A stretch of DNA of 37,606 nucleotides, from assembly GCA_002367635.1 (NCBI GenBank), contig DFDI01000002.1, forward strand, positions 1 to 37,606. The letters are read 5' to 3'. The notes under the pieces are model-generated. The model did not search any database and was not told the origin of the DNA. It saw nothing but the letters and a program-made list of their open reading frames with translations. The translations under genes were made by a program, and so were the position numbers. Shown here in pieces: positions 17,157 through 25,951 of this stretch (positions are counted from its first letter, which is position 1; every line of letters starts with the position of its first letter). This DNA is from Betaproteobacteria bacterium UBA3031. GTDB lineage: Bacteria; Pseudomonadota; Gammaproteobacteria; Burkholderiales; Eutrophovitaceae.

Positions 17157-17675
17157 ATGAATAAGCTAAATGCTCTACCTACTATTTCTCCAGCCCAAGA
17201 ACGTGATCAAGATGAAATCCGTCAGCTTGCTCGAGAAACTTGGTACTTACATTACCCGGGCATTATCACGGTCAAGCAAATTGACTACATGCTCGAGCAA
17301 AGATATGCCCCAGAAGAAATTCAACGACTTATCGCGTCGCCACACTGCAATTGGCTTAAAATTGAACTTGAACAGGCGATCCAAGGCTTTGGTCATTTTG
17401 ACGAAGACGCCTCAGCCCACTCAATCAAAATTGATAAGCTCTACGTTCATCCTAGGGCCCAGGGGCTAGGCTGCGGAACTTCGTTAATCAGATACGCTGA
17501 AACGCACTATGGAAGATTAGGCTTTAAGAAAATATCTCTGCAAGTAAACAAAGGAAACCTAGCATCAATAGCGTTTTACCTTAAATTGGGGTATCACAAA
17601 GAAAAGTCGGTTGTTTTTGATATTGGTCAGGGTTTGGTAATGGATGACTTTATAATGTCTAAAACACTCTACTAG
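17157..17675 (+). CDS. GNAT family N-acetyltransferase
   Basis: Predicted acetyl-CoA-dependent acetyltransferase of 172 residues, substrate unknown. The acetyl-CoA pyrophosphate loop is seen as HPRAQGLGCGTSL (97-109), preceded by the IDKLYV strand and followed by SLQVNKGNLASIAFYLKLGY, the typical GNAT C-terminal helix and strand. AGGA lies 8 nt before the ATG. It is inserted between the acyltransferase pair and dapF, with an 8-bp gap to dapF, so it is probably cotranscribed. No specific family was recognised. Confidence 0.83.
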   Translation: MNKLNALPTISPAQERDQDEIRQLARETWYLHYPGIITVKQIDYMLEQRYAPEEIQRLIASPHCNWLKIELEQAIQGFGHFDEDASAHSIKIDKLYVHPRAQGLGCGTSLIRYAETHYGRLGFKKISLQVNKGNLASIAFYLKLGYHKEKSVVFDIGQGLVMDDFIMSKTLY

Positions 17676-17683
17676 ACTAAATA

Positions 17684-18529
17684 ATGAAGCTTAAATTCAC
17701 CAAAATGCATGGGGCAGGGAATGACTTCGTCGTGATTGATGCGACAAAGCATGCATTCAATCTCTCGAGCCAACAAATTAATCAAATGGCAAACCGTCGA
17801 TTTGGCATTGGATTCGACCAACTACTCGTAGTTGGTACAAGCGAGCAGCCGGCGGTCGACTTCTCTTACCGAATTTTCAACGCCGATGGCGCCGAGGTAA
17901 GTCAGTGCGGAAATGGGGCTCGATGTTTCGCCACCTTTGTACATGACAAAAAACTAACTGATAAGCGTGAAATAGTTGTTGAAACGCAATCTGGGATTAT
18001 TAAGCCTCGGCTTGAGGCTGATGGATCAGTTTCTGTCGACATGGGGGAGCCTGTATTTGCGCCTGCTCAGATACCGCTATTAGCAAGCAAAGAAGAAAAT
18101 AGCTATTCGATAAATATTAACGAGAGTCACATCGAATTTGGCGCGGTCTCGATAGGCAATCCTCATGCGATTCTTATAGTAGAAAATATAGATATCGCGC
18201 CTGTTAAAACAACCGGGCCGCTGATGGAGAACAATGCAATTTTTCCAGAACGTGTTAATGTCAATTTTATGCAAATTTGCTCACGGCAAAATGTAACTTT
18301 GAGAGTTTGGGAACGAGGGGCTGGAGAAACACTATCGTGCGGAACTGGAGCCTGCGCTTCCGTCGTCCACGGCATCAAAATTGGATTGCTGGACAGCCCA
18401 TGCTTGGTCTCTACACAAGGTGGGGATCTAACAATATCTTGGGCAGGCAACGGCAATGCAGTCTTTCTTAGTGGTCCAGCCCAATCCGTATTTGATGGCG
18501 AAATCGATATCGTGGCTAAGCAACAATGA
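17684..18529 (+). CDS. dapF: Diaminopimelate epimerase
   Basis: Converts LL- to meso-diaminopimelate for lysine and peptidoglycan. The 281-residue protein has both catalytic cysteines in their signatures: Cys75 in NADGAEVSQCGNGARC and Cys219 in SCGTGACAS. The N-terminal KMHGAGNDF (7-15) is also diagnostic. The stop overlaps the DUF484 start as ATGA. meso-DAP made here is the same residue recovered in the tripeptide used by Mpl in this window. Confidence 0.97.
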   Translation: MKLKFTKMHGAGNDFVVIDATKHAFNLSSQQINQMANRRFGIGFDQLLVVGTSEQPAVDFSYRIFNADGAEVSQCGNGARCFATFVHDKKLTDKREIVVETQSGIIKPRLEADGSVSVDMGEPVFAPAQIPLLASKEENSYSININESHIEFGAVSIGNPHAILIVENIDIAPVKTTGPLMENNAIFPERVNVNFMQICSRQNVTLRVWERGAGETLSCGTGACASVVHGIKIGLLDSPCLVSTQGGDLTISWAGNGNAVFLSGPAQSVFDGEIDIVAKQQ

Positions 18530-19194
18530 CGGAAAATGAAATTGCTGAGTACCTACGAGCTCACCCAGAATTTATAGCAAAACATATCGATCTTTTAAAT
18601 GCGCACCACAACGCCGAAAAAGGCGGAGTTCCCGATCGCAAAGTTATCTCTTTATCAGACCGACAAATTCCACAGTTACAGCAAAAAATTCGTTCTCTAG
18701 AAAACAAAGTTGACGCTTTTTTAGAAAATGGTCGTCGTAACGAAGCGATTTGGGGCGCGTTGCTGAGTTCAAGCTTAGCGTTATTCAAGATAACGCGCGA
18801 AGACGTATCCCCGGCGACAATATCATCAACATTACGTACGCATCTGAACATTGAAGAATGTCGTATTTTTATGTTGTCTGACAATCAAGAATACGCCAGC
18901 GAAGAAGAAAATATCTTTGCGAATTTTATAATGTCCATTGATAAACCTAAGTGTTTAATTGAGGCCCCTGAGGAGATAAAACACTTCTCGAGATCTTGGA
19001 TGCTTGCATCTTCCGCATACATCCCACTCTCGGCTAAAGGCTCGGTAGGTGTTTTGATTTTTAGCTCCTCCGACGCACAAAAATTCGATCCAAATATCGA
19101 TACGCAATTTTTAGAGCGAGTAGGACATATAGTATCCACAGCTATAGACAACGCTTGCGCCTTCCAGAATGAGAGCTTCACTCAACATGAATAA
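18526..19194 (+). CDS. DUF484 family protein
   Basis: A 222-residue cytosolic protein of unknown biochemical role. It has an N-terminal helical part with the family start EIAEYLRAHPEF (5-16), a coiled-coil-like heptad stretch (about 45-70), and a C-terminal GAF-like region (about 90-215) including the VGVLIFSS strand. In many proteobacteria this gene lies between dapF and xerC, and this is the case here, with 4-bp and 8-bp overlaps to its neighbours. Translational coupling suggests joint expression, but a partnership with XerC is inference. No ligand-binding residues could be assigned. Confidence 0.85.
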   Translation: MTENEIAEYLRAHPEFIAKHIDLLNAHHNAEKGGVPDRKVISLSDRQIPQLQQKIRSLENKVDAFLENGRRNEAIWGALLSSSLALFKITREDVSPATISSTLRTHLNIEECRIFMLSDNQEYASEEENIFANFIMSIDKPKCLIEAPEEIKHFSRSWMLASSAYIPLSAKGSVGVLIFSSSDAQKFDPNIDTQFLERVGHIVSTAIDNACAFQNESFTQHE

Positions 19195-20083
19195 ACTTGA
19201 AGCTGGGTCCGTCGATGAATACCTGATATATCTCGAAAAAGAACGCAGACTCTCACCGCTCACTGTAACAAGTTACGCTCGAGATCTTAAGTTGCTTATT
19301 CGAGAATTCTCAGAATGCCTAAATGATTTAACTCCACACGACATTAGAAGATTGGTTTCTGGGCTCCACGCAAAAGGTCTTGGCGGCAAAACATTGTCTA
19401 GAGCCTTATCCGCATGGCGCGGTTACTTCAGCTTCCTGGTTGAGCGTAAACATCACAAACACAACCCCTGCCTAGGAATTAGGCCACCAAAAAAAGAAAA
19501 GCGGCTACCTAAGGCTTTGAGTCCTGACGAAGTGAATAAGTTGCTTGAAACTAAAGAAACAAACGAAGGGGCCATGAGAGACCAGGCGATGTTTGAGCTT
19601 TGTTACTCCTCGGGACTTCGATTAGCTGAGCTTGTTTCCATCAGGTTACAAGAACTTGACCTCAATGACGGCACAATTCGCGTAACGGGTAAGGGAAGCA
19701 AAACGAGGGTCGTGCCTGTCGGCCAAAAAGCCATAAGCGCTATCCATCGTTGGATTACCCTGCGTCATGGCTTAGACAAACCAATCCAGAACATCTTATT
19801 CCCGAACAAAAATGGTAATCCAATAAGCCCTAGAACAATCCAACATCGGCTTTCTCAATGGACAAAAAAACAAGGGTTAGGACAAAACGTGCATCCACAT
19901 ATGTTGCGTCACTCTTTCGCGTCTCACTTGCTTCAATCCAGCGGTGATCTTCGTGCGGTACAAGAGATGTTAGGGCACGCAAGCATTTCTACGACGCAGG
20001 TGTATACACACTTAGATTGGCAACATTTAGCAAAAATATACGACCAAACGCACCCAAGGGCAAAAAGAAAAAACGATTCATGA
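19187..20083 (+). CDS. xerC: Tyrosine recombinase XerC
   Basis: Site-specific recombinase that, with XerD, resolves chromosome dimers at dif. The 298-residue protein has an N-terminal SAM-like DNA-binding domain (about 5-90) and the catalytic set: Arg145 (SGLRLAEL), Lys in TGKGSKTR (169 or 172), His238 and Arg241 (HMLRHSFASHLL), His264 (LGHAS) and Tyr273. The start at 19187 overlaps the DUF484 stop and gives the family-like beginning; an ATG at 19169 would add six residues. The DUF484-xerC order supports XerC over XerD. It is a housekeeping gene, not an integrase: no att site or cargo is present. Confidence 0.93.
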   Translation: MNKLEAGSVDEYLIYLEKERRLSPLTVTSYARDLKLLIREFSECLNDLTPHDIRRLVSGLHAKGLGGKTLSRALSAWRGYFSFLVERKHHKHNPCLGIRPPKKEKRLPKALSPDEVNKLLETKETNEGAMRDQAMFELCYSSGLRLAELVSIRLQELDLNDGTIRVTGKGSKTRVVPVGQKAISAIHRWITLRHGLDKPIQNILFPNKNGNPISPRTIQHRLSQWTKKQGLGQNVHPHMLRHSFASHLLQSSGDLRAVQEMLGHASISTTQVYTHLDWQHLAKIYDQTHPRAKRKNDS

Positions 20084-20724
20084 TTAACCAATGGATTGAA
20101 CTGACCTTTGTGCGCCATGGCGAGACGGACTGGAACAAGCAACATAGAATTCAAGGGCAAATCGATATCCCTTTAAATGCCACAGGGTTCGCTCAAGCTG
20201 CCGCTGTAGCAGAAACGCTAAAGCTTAAAAAATTTAATGCGATCGTCAGCAGCGATTTATCGCGTGCAAAACAAACTGCCGAGCCATTAAGTGCGAATGG
20301 CCCACAAATTTTTTTTGAACCACGCCTGCGAGAACGTCACTTAGGCATTCTTGAGGGCCTGACAGCAGAAGAGGCTTCGCAACAAACCCCGAAGGACATG
20401 AGCGCCTTTAAGAACCGGTCATACGCAAATACCCCAGCAGGGGCTGAGTCCATGCACGATCTTACGACTCGAATTCGAACATCATTAACAACGATTCATC
20501 ATAAATTTAAAAAGGGTAACATTCTCGTGATCACGCATGGTGGGGTCATTGATGTCCTCTGGCGTCTTGCAAACAATATAAAACCTGAAAGCATAGAAAA
20601 ACCAATTATTAGAAATGGGTCCATACATCAGCTCATTTATAATCCCGATTCAAAAGAAATCTTTATAGAAAGTTTTAATAAAACTAACCATCTCGATGGT
20701 ATAGCGGCTCTAGACGATCTTTAA
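20080..20724 (+). CDS. Histidine phosphatase family protein (phosphoglycerate mutase-like)
   Basis: Cytosolic phosphatase or mutase of 214 residues. FVRHGETDWN at 10-19 holds the phospho-accepting His13, RLRERHLGILEG is the family middle block and VITHGGVIDVL holds the second active-site His. The start at 20080 overlaps the xerC stop as ATGA; a longer upstream reading would overlap xerC extensively and is unlikely. It resembles CobC/GpmB-type members, where function varies (alpha-ribazole phosphatase, broad phosphatase). No cobalamin genes are in the window, so no specific substrate is offered. Confidence 0.85.
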   Translation: MINQWIELTFVRHGETDWNKQHRIQGQIDIPLNATGFAQAAAVAETLKLKKFNAIVSSDLSRAKQTAEPLSANGPQIFFEPRLRERHLGILEGLTAEEASQQTPKDMSAFKNRSYANTPAGAESMHDLTTRIRTSLTTIHHKFKKGNILVITHGGVIDVLWRLANNIKPESIEKPIIRNGSIHQLIYNPDSKEIFIESFNKTNHLDGIAALDDL

Positions 20725-20810
20725 ATAAATTATTTACAAAATGCTTGAGGCTCGTCGACCGTCATCAAAAAATTAATGACTTTATCTACACAAAAGGACG
20801 TAACACCTTT

Positions 20811-21353
20811 ATGAAATACGATATGCATGGAACAACCATTATCTCCGTTAGAAAAGACAATCAAGTCGCGATCGGTGGCGATGGGCAAGTAACACTTGGC
20901 AACCTCGTTATGAAGGGCACAGCGAAGAAAGTTCGAAAGTTATATCACGGGAAAATACTCGCCGGATTTGCTGGCGGCACAGCTGACGCGTTCACACTCT
21001 TTGAGCGATTCGAGGCAAAACTAGAAAAACATCAAGGGCAATTACTAAGGTCTGCAGTAGAGCTCGCCAAAGACTGGAGAACAGACCGCATGTTAAGACG
21101 GCTTGAAGCCATGCTTGCAGTTTCAGATTCAAACACGTCTCTGATCATCACTGGAAATGGGGACGTAATAGAACCAGAGGACGGCCTCATCGCCATTGGA
21201 AGTGGAGGCGGGTTTGCTCAAGCCGCGGCCAAAGCCTTGCTGCAGCATTCGAATCAGACTGCTGAGGAAATCGTCAAGACCGCACTTACTATTGCGGGTG
21301 ATATTTGTATCTATACCAATCAAAACCACACCATTGAAACCCTAAACACGTAG
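20811..21353 (+). CDS. hslV: ATP-dependent protease peptidase subunit HslV
   Basis: Proteolytic core of the HslVU protease. The 180-residue protein has the N-terminal threonine nucleophile exposed after processing, Thr8 in HGTTIISVRK, followed by GGDGQVTLGN, AGFAGGTADAFTLFE and RTDRMLRRLEA blocks shared with E. coli HslV. ATG at 20811 gives a seven-residue propeptide; AGGA lies 12 nt upstream. ATG at 20823 is an alternative. The gene begins 86 bp after the phosphatase and a heat-shock promoter was looked for but not identified. hslU follows 22 bp later. Confidence 0.96.
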   Translation: MKYDMHGTTIISVRKDNQVAIGGDGQVTLGNLVMKGTAKKVRKLYHGKILAGFAGGTADAFTLFERFEAKLEKHQGQLLRSAVELAKDWRTDRMLRRLEAMLAVSDSNTSLIITGNGDVIEPEDGLIAIGSGGGFAQAAAKALLQHSNQTAEEIVKTALTIAGDICIYTNQNHTIETLNT

Positions 21354-21375
21354 CCAAAGAAAAAGCGTAATTACT

Positions 21376-22707
21376 ATGTCACAAATGAACCCTCAAGAAA
21401 TTGTCCACGAGCTGGATAAACATATCGTTGGTCAACACTCGGCAAAACGAGCTGTTGCTATCGCCCTTAGAAATCGCTGGAGACGCAAGCAAGTCGCCGA
21501 ACCACTCAAACAAGAAATCACACCTAAAAATATTCTCATGATTGGTCCTACCGGTGTTGGAAAAACAGAGATTGCTCGGCGCTTAGCCCGACTCTCCGGC
21601 GCACCTTTCATCAAAGTTGAGGCGACAAAGTTTACTGAGGTTGGTTATGTCGGCAAAGACGTCGAATCCATTATTCGTGACCTCATAGAGATTGGCATCA
21701 AACAAATGCGCGAAAAAGAGATGCTGCGGGTAAAACACTTAGCGGAAGATCTGGCAGAGGAGCGAGTTTTAGATGTGCTGCTCCCACCTGCGCGCACGCT
21801 TGATATAAATGAATCTAGTAGTTTAACTGAATCCACTTCCAGACAAAAATTCAGGAAAAGACTTCGTGAGGGGGAGTTAGACGATAAAGAAATTGAAATT
21901 GATGTCTCACAGTTGAGCGCTCAAATGGAAATACTCGCACCACCAGGGATGGAAGACCTCACATCTCAAATACAGGGCATGTTCCAAAACATAGGCACGA
22001 ATAAAACAAAGAAACGTAAATTAAAGATCAAAGATGCATTAAAAATTCTCGCTGACGAAGAGGCCGGAAAGCTCATCAATGATGACGAAATAAAAACCGC
22101 AGCCATTTCTAATGCTGAAGAAAATGGGATTGTCTTTCTAGATGAAATCGACAAGATCTCTGGACGCCAGGAAAGTCATGGGGGGGAAGTCTCTCGACAA
22201 GGCGTACAGCGAGATTTACTACCTCTCGTTGAAGGGACAACCGTATCGACGAAATATGGCATGGTTAAAACGGATCATATATTATTCGTCGGCAGTGGGG
22301 CGTTTCACTTAACTAAGCCCTCAGATTTAATACCCGAACTTCAAGGCAGATTTCCCATTAGAGTAGAGCTGACAAGTTTGACTGTTGAAGACTTCGAATG
22401 TATTTTGACATCAACCGACGCCTGCTTATGCAAGCAGTACGAAGCGTTAATGCAAACTGAAGACATCAGTCTTAAATTCATACCGGAAGGAATCCGTCGA
22501 ATCGCGGAAATTGCCTGGCACGTTAATGAGTCAACCGAAAATATTGGCGCTCGGCGACTCTACACTGTCATGGAGAAACTCTTGGAGGATTTATCCTATG
22601 ACGCCACTAAGCACCAGGGTCAGACCATTTCGATTGACGTTAACTATGTTGATGCGCGCCTTAAAGATCTTTCGGAAAGCGAAGACTTGGCTCGATATGT
22701 TTTATAG
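21376..22707 (+). CDS. hslU: ATP-dependent protease ATPase subunit HslU
   Basis: AAA+ unfoldase that feeds substrates to HslV. The product of 443 residues has Walker A GPTGVGKT (57-64), the pore-loop motif GYVGKDVES, the I-domain insertion (about 105-230), and Walker B IVFLDEIDK. The C-terminus ends in DLARYVL, the family tail that inserts into HslV. It pairs with hslV 22 bp upstream. Length and motifs are normal. Confidence 0.97.
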   Translation: MSQMNPQEIVHELDKHIVGQHSAKRAVAIALRNRWRRKQVAEPLKQEITPKNILMIGPTGVGKTEIARRLARLSGAPFIKVEATKFTEVGYVGKDVESIIRDLIEIGIKQMREKEMLRVKHLAEDLAEERVLDVLLPPARTLDINESSSLTESTSRQKFRKRLREGELDDKEIEIDVSQLSAQMEILAPPGMEDLTSQIQGMFQNIGTNKTKKRKLKIKDALKILADEEAGKLINDDEIKTAAISNAEENGIVFLDEIDKISGRQESHGGEVSRQGVQRDLLPLVEGTTVSTKYGMVKTDHILFVGSGAFHLTKPSDLIPELQGRFPIRVELTSLTVEDFECILTSTDACLCKQYEALMQTEDISLKFIPEGIRRIAEIAWHVNESTENIGARRLYTVMEKLLEDLSYDATKHQGQTISIDVNYVDARLKDLSESEDLARYVL

Positions 22708-22740
22708 TAGACAATGCAAGTTCATAACCGAGGAGCAAAA

Positions 22741-23223
22741 ATGAAAAAGTTAGTCAGTTTTTTAGTTTTATCTGTTTCCGCTTTTTTTTGCGGCAGCGCG
22801 AGTGCGTTGGAAATGAGACCCGTGATGACTTTAGACGTAGCAAAAAAAATGGCGCAAGCCTGCGAAGAAAAAGCGATTCAAGAAGGTTGGCGCATGAATA
22901 TTGCCATTATGGATGCGGGTGGAAATTTGGTTTATTTTGAACGAATGGATCGAGCATTCCTAAAAAGTATTGATATCGCGATACTTAAAGCCGAATCATC
23001 CGCTGGCTTCCCGTTCTCAACGAAAGTGCTAGAGGAAATCGCGAGCACCCGAGTACCTGGTATTGCCCATGTTCCAGGCATCGCAACATTTGAAGGCGGC
23101 CTTCCCGTAATGACCGCCAGCGGGGAGCACATTGGATCAATCGGGGTATCTGGTGCGGCAGCAAGCGACGATGGGATTTGTGCACAAGTTGCTATTGATG
23201 CGGTAGCTACTGATCTACAGTAA
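22741..23223 (+). CDS. Secreted GlcG/HbpS-like protein (DUF336)
   Basis: A 160-residue protein with a Sec signal peptide: MKK, a hydrophobic core at about 4-17, and a probable cleavage after Ala22 (SASA/LEM). The mature part is a single GlcG/HbpS domain, with the family pattern around residues 55-70 (MDAGGNLVYFERMD) and the conserved SIGVSGA near the C-terminus. Family members bind haem (HbpS) or are of unknown function beside glycolate oxidase genes (GlcG). GAGGAG lies 7-8 nt before the ATG at 22741. It follows hslU by 33 bp and is convergent with larB, only 8 bp apart. Periplasmic location is inferred. Its closeness to a hydroxy-acid locus is suggestive only. Confidence 0.8.
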   Translation: MKKLVSFLVLSVSAFFCGSASALEMRPVMTLDVAKKMAQACEEKAIQEGWRMNIAIMDAGGNLVYFERMDRAFLKSIDIAILKAESSAGFPFSTKVLEEIASTRVPGIAHVPGIATFEGGLPVMTASGEHIGSIGVSGAAASDDGICAQVAIDAVATDLQ

Positions 23224-23231
23224 ATTTGAAA

Positions 23232-23897
23232 TTAAGTATGTGCCGTCCTGAGTATTCTTAGGGCGGCGCATGCGCCACCGTAACCGTTATCAATATTCGT
23301 AACGGTTATCCCTGGCGAACAACTCACCAACATGGCATGAAGCGCGGCTACTCCGCCCTGAGCTACGCCATATCCAACCGAAGTCGGAACCCCAATAAGT
23401 GGCTGCGCAACCAAGCCGCCCAAAACCGTTGGCAATGCCGCATCCATGCCTGCCACTACAATGATAACTTTAGACGCTCTGATATCATCTAATCGATCAA
23501 GCAAGCGCCACAACCCTGCCACACCCACATCAGATATCTCTCTGGCTTGATGTCCATAGTATTCCAACGTCCTGGCTGCCTCTCTTGCAACCGGAATATC
23601 CGAGGTGCCCGCACAAATTACTGATACCTGATTTCGACTTATAAGCTTATTCGAATCAGGAGAGAAACCGGTTTGGGAAATCGGGTCATAATCCATCTTA
23701 AAATTGCCCAGCCTAAGCACGTGCTGTTGTTTGTCCTGAGAAAAACGCGTGAGAAGAAATCTGTGCTCCTTCGATTGGCCTTGAAAAAGAATCTCAGCTA
23801 TTTGTTCTGCTGTTTTTCCCTCGCAGAAAATAGCTTCATCGAGCCCAATGCGACCTTCTCGATCAAAGTCTAACTTAATGTCTTTTGTAGCACTCAT
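23232..23897 (-). CDS. larB: LarB, nickel-pincer cofactor carboxylase
   Basis: First enzyme of nickel-pincer nucleotide (NPN) synthesis: carboxylates the pyridinium ring of nicotinic acid adenine dinucleotide and releases AMP. The 221-residue protein has a C-terminal AIR-carboxylase-like domain (about 90-215), with GTSDIPVAREA (97-107), GMDAALPTVLGGL (150-162) and VPTSVGYG (170-177). Cys193 in SCSPGI corresponds to the catalytic cysteine reported for Lactobacillus plantarum LarB. The start shares one base with the larE stop (TAATG). This domain is a distant relative of PurE, which occurs in the same window at 33487-34005. It is the last gene of the lar operon. Confidence 0.92.
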   Translation of the reverse strand: MSATKDIKLDFDREGRIGLDEAIFCEGKTAEQIAEILFQGQSKEHRFLLTRFSQDKQQHVLRLGNFKMDYDPISQTGFSPDSNKLISRNQVSVICAGTSDIPVAREAARTLEYYGHQAREISDVGVAGLWRLLDRLDDIRASKVIIVVAGMDAALPTVLGGLVAQPLIGVPTSVGYGVAQGGVAALHAMLVSCSPGITVTNIDNGYGGACAALRILRTAHT

Positions 23898-24748
23898 TAC
23901 AAGGGATGAGTATGCACGGGTTGAATATGTATAAATGCACTGCCTAATTTATACGCTTCGAAGCTAACAGGATAACAATACCCTCGTTTCTCAAAAACCC
24001 CATTAATGATCCCTTTTAATGCGCTCTCCTTTTGAGTCGTCAGGCTCGATAAAGACCCGCCATCCAACTCAATTACAATACCTGTTGCTCGAAGCCGACA
24101 TCTCACTGTTTTGGGCTCTGGGGACACAGACTGTTTAATTAAACGCTCAGACTCATTGATAAGCGGCAAAAGTTCGGGATCAATTCGAATCCCCGTCTCA
24201 ACCCGACTTGAAAGACAAGGAGATGCTGCCAGCTCAGAGAGCTCGCCCAAGCCAATGGACTTCGCGATGTCTCTAACCATTCGCTTATCCGTATGGGTTT
24301 CAACAAATGGATGACGAACTTGCGCATTTTTAGCCGCATCCAATCCGGGTCGGTAATCGGATAAATCGTCCACATTTGCACCCGATAAAATGACATCTTC
24401 TGTGACAGTCGATATTGCTTTATATAAATTCGTTTTACAGTAAAAACAACGGTTGACTGGATTCGACAAATAATCCTCGTCAGCAAATTCGTGAGCATCT
24501 AAAATTTTTAGCTTCCAGCCATAGTCACGAGCAAGCTGCTTCACTCGAGCTGTTGCCTGTGATGGCACCGCTGGGGAAACGGCATGGTACATTTGAACGG
24601 TAATATTTGGTGTCTGTGTCGCCAACATGGCAAGCGTCACGCTATCAATGCCACCGCTAACAGCAACAGAGATCTCTCGCATCTCAGCGAGCAGCGCAGT
24701 TATTCTAGAGGCATGCTTAAGCACTTCGTCAATCACCTGAGGCCCCAT
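23897..24748 (-). CDS. larE: LarE, sulfur-insertion enzyme for NPN cofactor
   Basis: ATP-dependent enzyme that converts the two carboxylates made by LarB into thiocarboxylates. The 283-residue protein has a PP-loop SGGIDS (31-36). It has three candidate sulfur-site cysteines: Cys101 and Cys104 (RCFYCK) and Cys178 (ASPCLSSR). Cys178 lies where L. plantarum LarE has its sacrificial cysteine. The CxxC plus third Cys pattern resembles LarE types proposed to carry a [4Fe-4S] cluster and work catalytically. It overlaps larC by 20 bp and larB by 1 bp. A GTG four codons downstream is an alternative start. Confidence 0.9.
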   Translation of the reverse strand: MGPQVIDEVLKHASRITALLAEMREISVAVSGGIDSVTLAMLATQTPNITVQMYHAVSPAVPSQATARVKQLARDYGWKLKILDAHEFADEDYLSNPVNRCFYCKTNLYKAISTVTEDVILSGANVDDLSDYRPGLDAAKNAQVRHPFVETHTDKRMVRDIAKSIGLGELSELAASPCLSSRVETGIRIDPELLPLINESERLIKQSVSPEPKTVRCRLRATGIVIELDGGSLSSLTTQKESALKGIINGVFEKRGYCYPVSFEAYKLGSAFIHIQPVHTHPL

Positions 24749-25910
24749 ATTTGATTGCTATCTCTCGTCGTATACCTTCTCGATTAGCATGTCCTTGAAT
24801 GTCAACAAGGGCGTTTGCTTCAACCTTAACGGTTGTGGCTCCCGGTCGAATCACAAACTTACAGTCTGCCTCCAGCGTTTCCGTGGCGCAGTTCTTTTTC
24901 CATCGATCAAGGGTCATACGGCTCAAAATCTGATAGCGCAAACCAATCGTTGATGTTTCAAAAAAACAAGCATCGAAAACCTGATCGATCTGAGCGGTCT
25001 CTGCAAGAACACGAATCGTTATTACCAACCGCCCTTTTTTCCCGAACATTGCGGCCTGGGTAACATCTAGCACCGTATGGATCGAACGAATATGGTCTAA
25101 CCCTATCGCTAAGTCTTCAGCACTTTGGTCATCCACATCAAAATCGATTTGATATATCACATTCTGCGAACTATCTTCTTGACCAGAAGCCGATAGCATC
25201 AACGCTCTTAAGACATTACTTTTTTTTGGTAAAACCTTAGTCCCAAAACCCGTCCCCGAAGCAACTAGCTTCCCCGCCTGTCCTGCGCCTGTTTGTTGTG
25301 GCTTTAGATACGCCAAAATCGCGGCACCGGTCGGGGTGATTCGCTCCCCATCGAGACCATCGTCATCAAAGGAAAATCCCTCCAACAGCTTAACAGTCGC
25401 TGGGGTAGGTACTGGCAAAACCCCATGACTAGTCTCGACTCTGCCGCGCCCAAGTGGCAGAGCACTTACGGTCCAGCTTGCTGAGAGCTTATCAATCAAA
25501 AATGCCGCTCCAACAATGTCCGCAATAGAATCCCACTCCCCCACTTCATGAAAACTAATAGCCTCTACAGACTTGCCGTGAACAGCCGCTTCGGCCTCCG
25601 CCAAAAGACAAAATATATCGAGTGCAATTTGCCGTACTTGAGGATCCAAACCTGACCCCGATAACATGTTTCTAATCTTCGAAAATAGGGTGTGATGATG
25701 CTCATGAACACCTAACTCATCAACATTGAAACGCATCCCTGTGAGGGCAAAGTCCGAATGCGGCAACAAAGATAGTCCTACTTCTTGGGGTAAGCCTGCG
25801 ATGCGAATCGCCGCACACATGTCACCGTACCATTCTGGTTTGGCGTCCAGGATGGCGGCGATAAACATATCTCCCGCAACACCCCCGATGGGGTCTAAAT
25901 GAACTCTCAT
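24729..25910 (-). CDS. larC: LarC, nickel insertion protein for NPN cofactor
   Basis: CTP-dependent nickel cyclometallase that completes the NPN cofactor. The 393-residue product includes the start block MRVHLDPIGGVAGDMF (1-16), a His-rich segment HEHHH (69-73), and the SFHEVGEWDSIADIVG block at about 105-120. It is a single continuous ORF, unlike L. plantarum, where larC is split into two frames and needs frameshifting. The ATG at 25910 was chosen as the family start; an ATG at 25928 adds six residues. It lies 41 bp downstream of the larA-like gene and overlaps larE by 20 bp. Confidence 0.92.
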   Translation of the reverse strand: MRVHLDPIGGVAGDMFIAAILDAKPEWYGDMCAAIRIAGLPQEVGLSLLPHSDFALTGMRFNVDELGVHEHHHTLFSKIRNMLSGSGLDPQVRQIALDIFCLLAEAEAAVHGKSVEAISFHEVGEWDSIADIVGAAFLIDKLSASWTVSALPLGRGRVETSHGVLPVPTPATVKLLEGFSFDDDGLDGERITPTGAAILAYLKPQQTGAGQAGKLVASGTGFGTKVLPKKSNVLRALMLSASGQEDSSQNVIYQIDFDVDDQSAEDLAIGLDHIRSIHTVLDVTQAAMFGKKGRLVITIRVLAETAQIDQVFDACFFETSTIGLRYQILSRMTLDRWKKNCATETLEADCKFVIRPGATTVKVEANALVDIQGHANREGIRREIAIKYGASGD

Positions 25911-25951
25911 TCTCAACGCTTCATCCAAGACTTAACGGCGCTCTAAAACCT

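Noticed and set aside
19187..20083. Tyrosine recombinase as a sign of an integrated element
   Set aside because: It is housekeeping XerC in its conserved dapF-DUF484-xerC position; no att repeats, tRNA target or phage genes are present.
20725..20810. Heat-shock sigma-32 promoter upstream of hslV
   Set aside because: CTTGAG occurs but no CCCCAT-like -10 follows at a proper distance; a 5-bp GTCAT/ATGAC dyad is too short to call.
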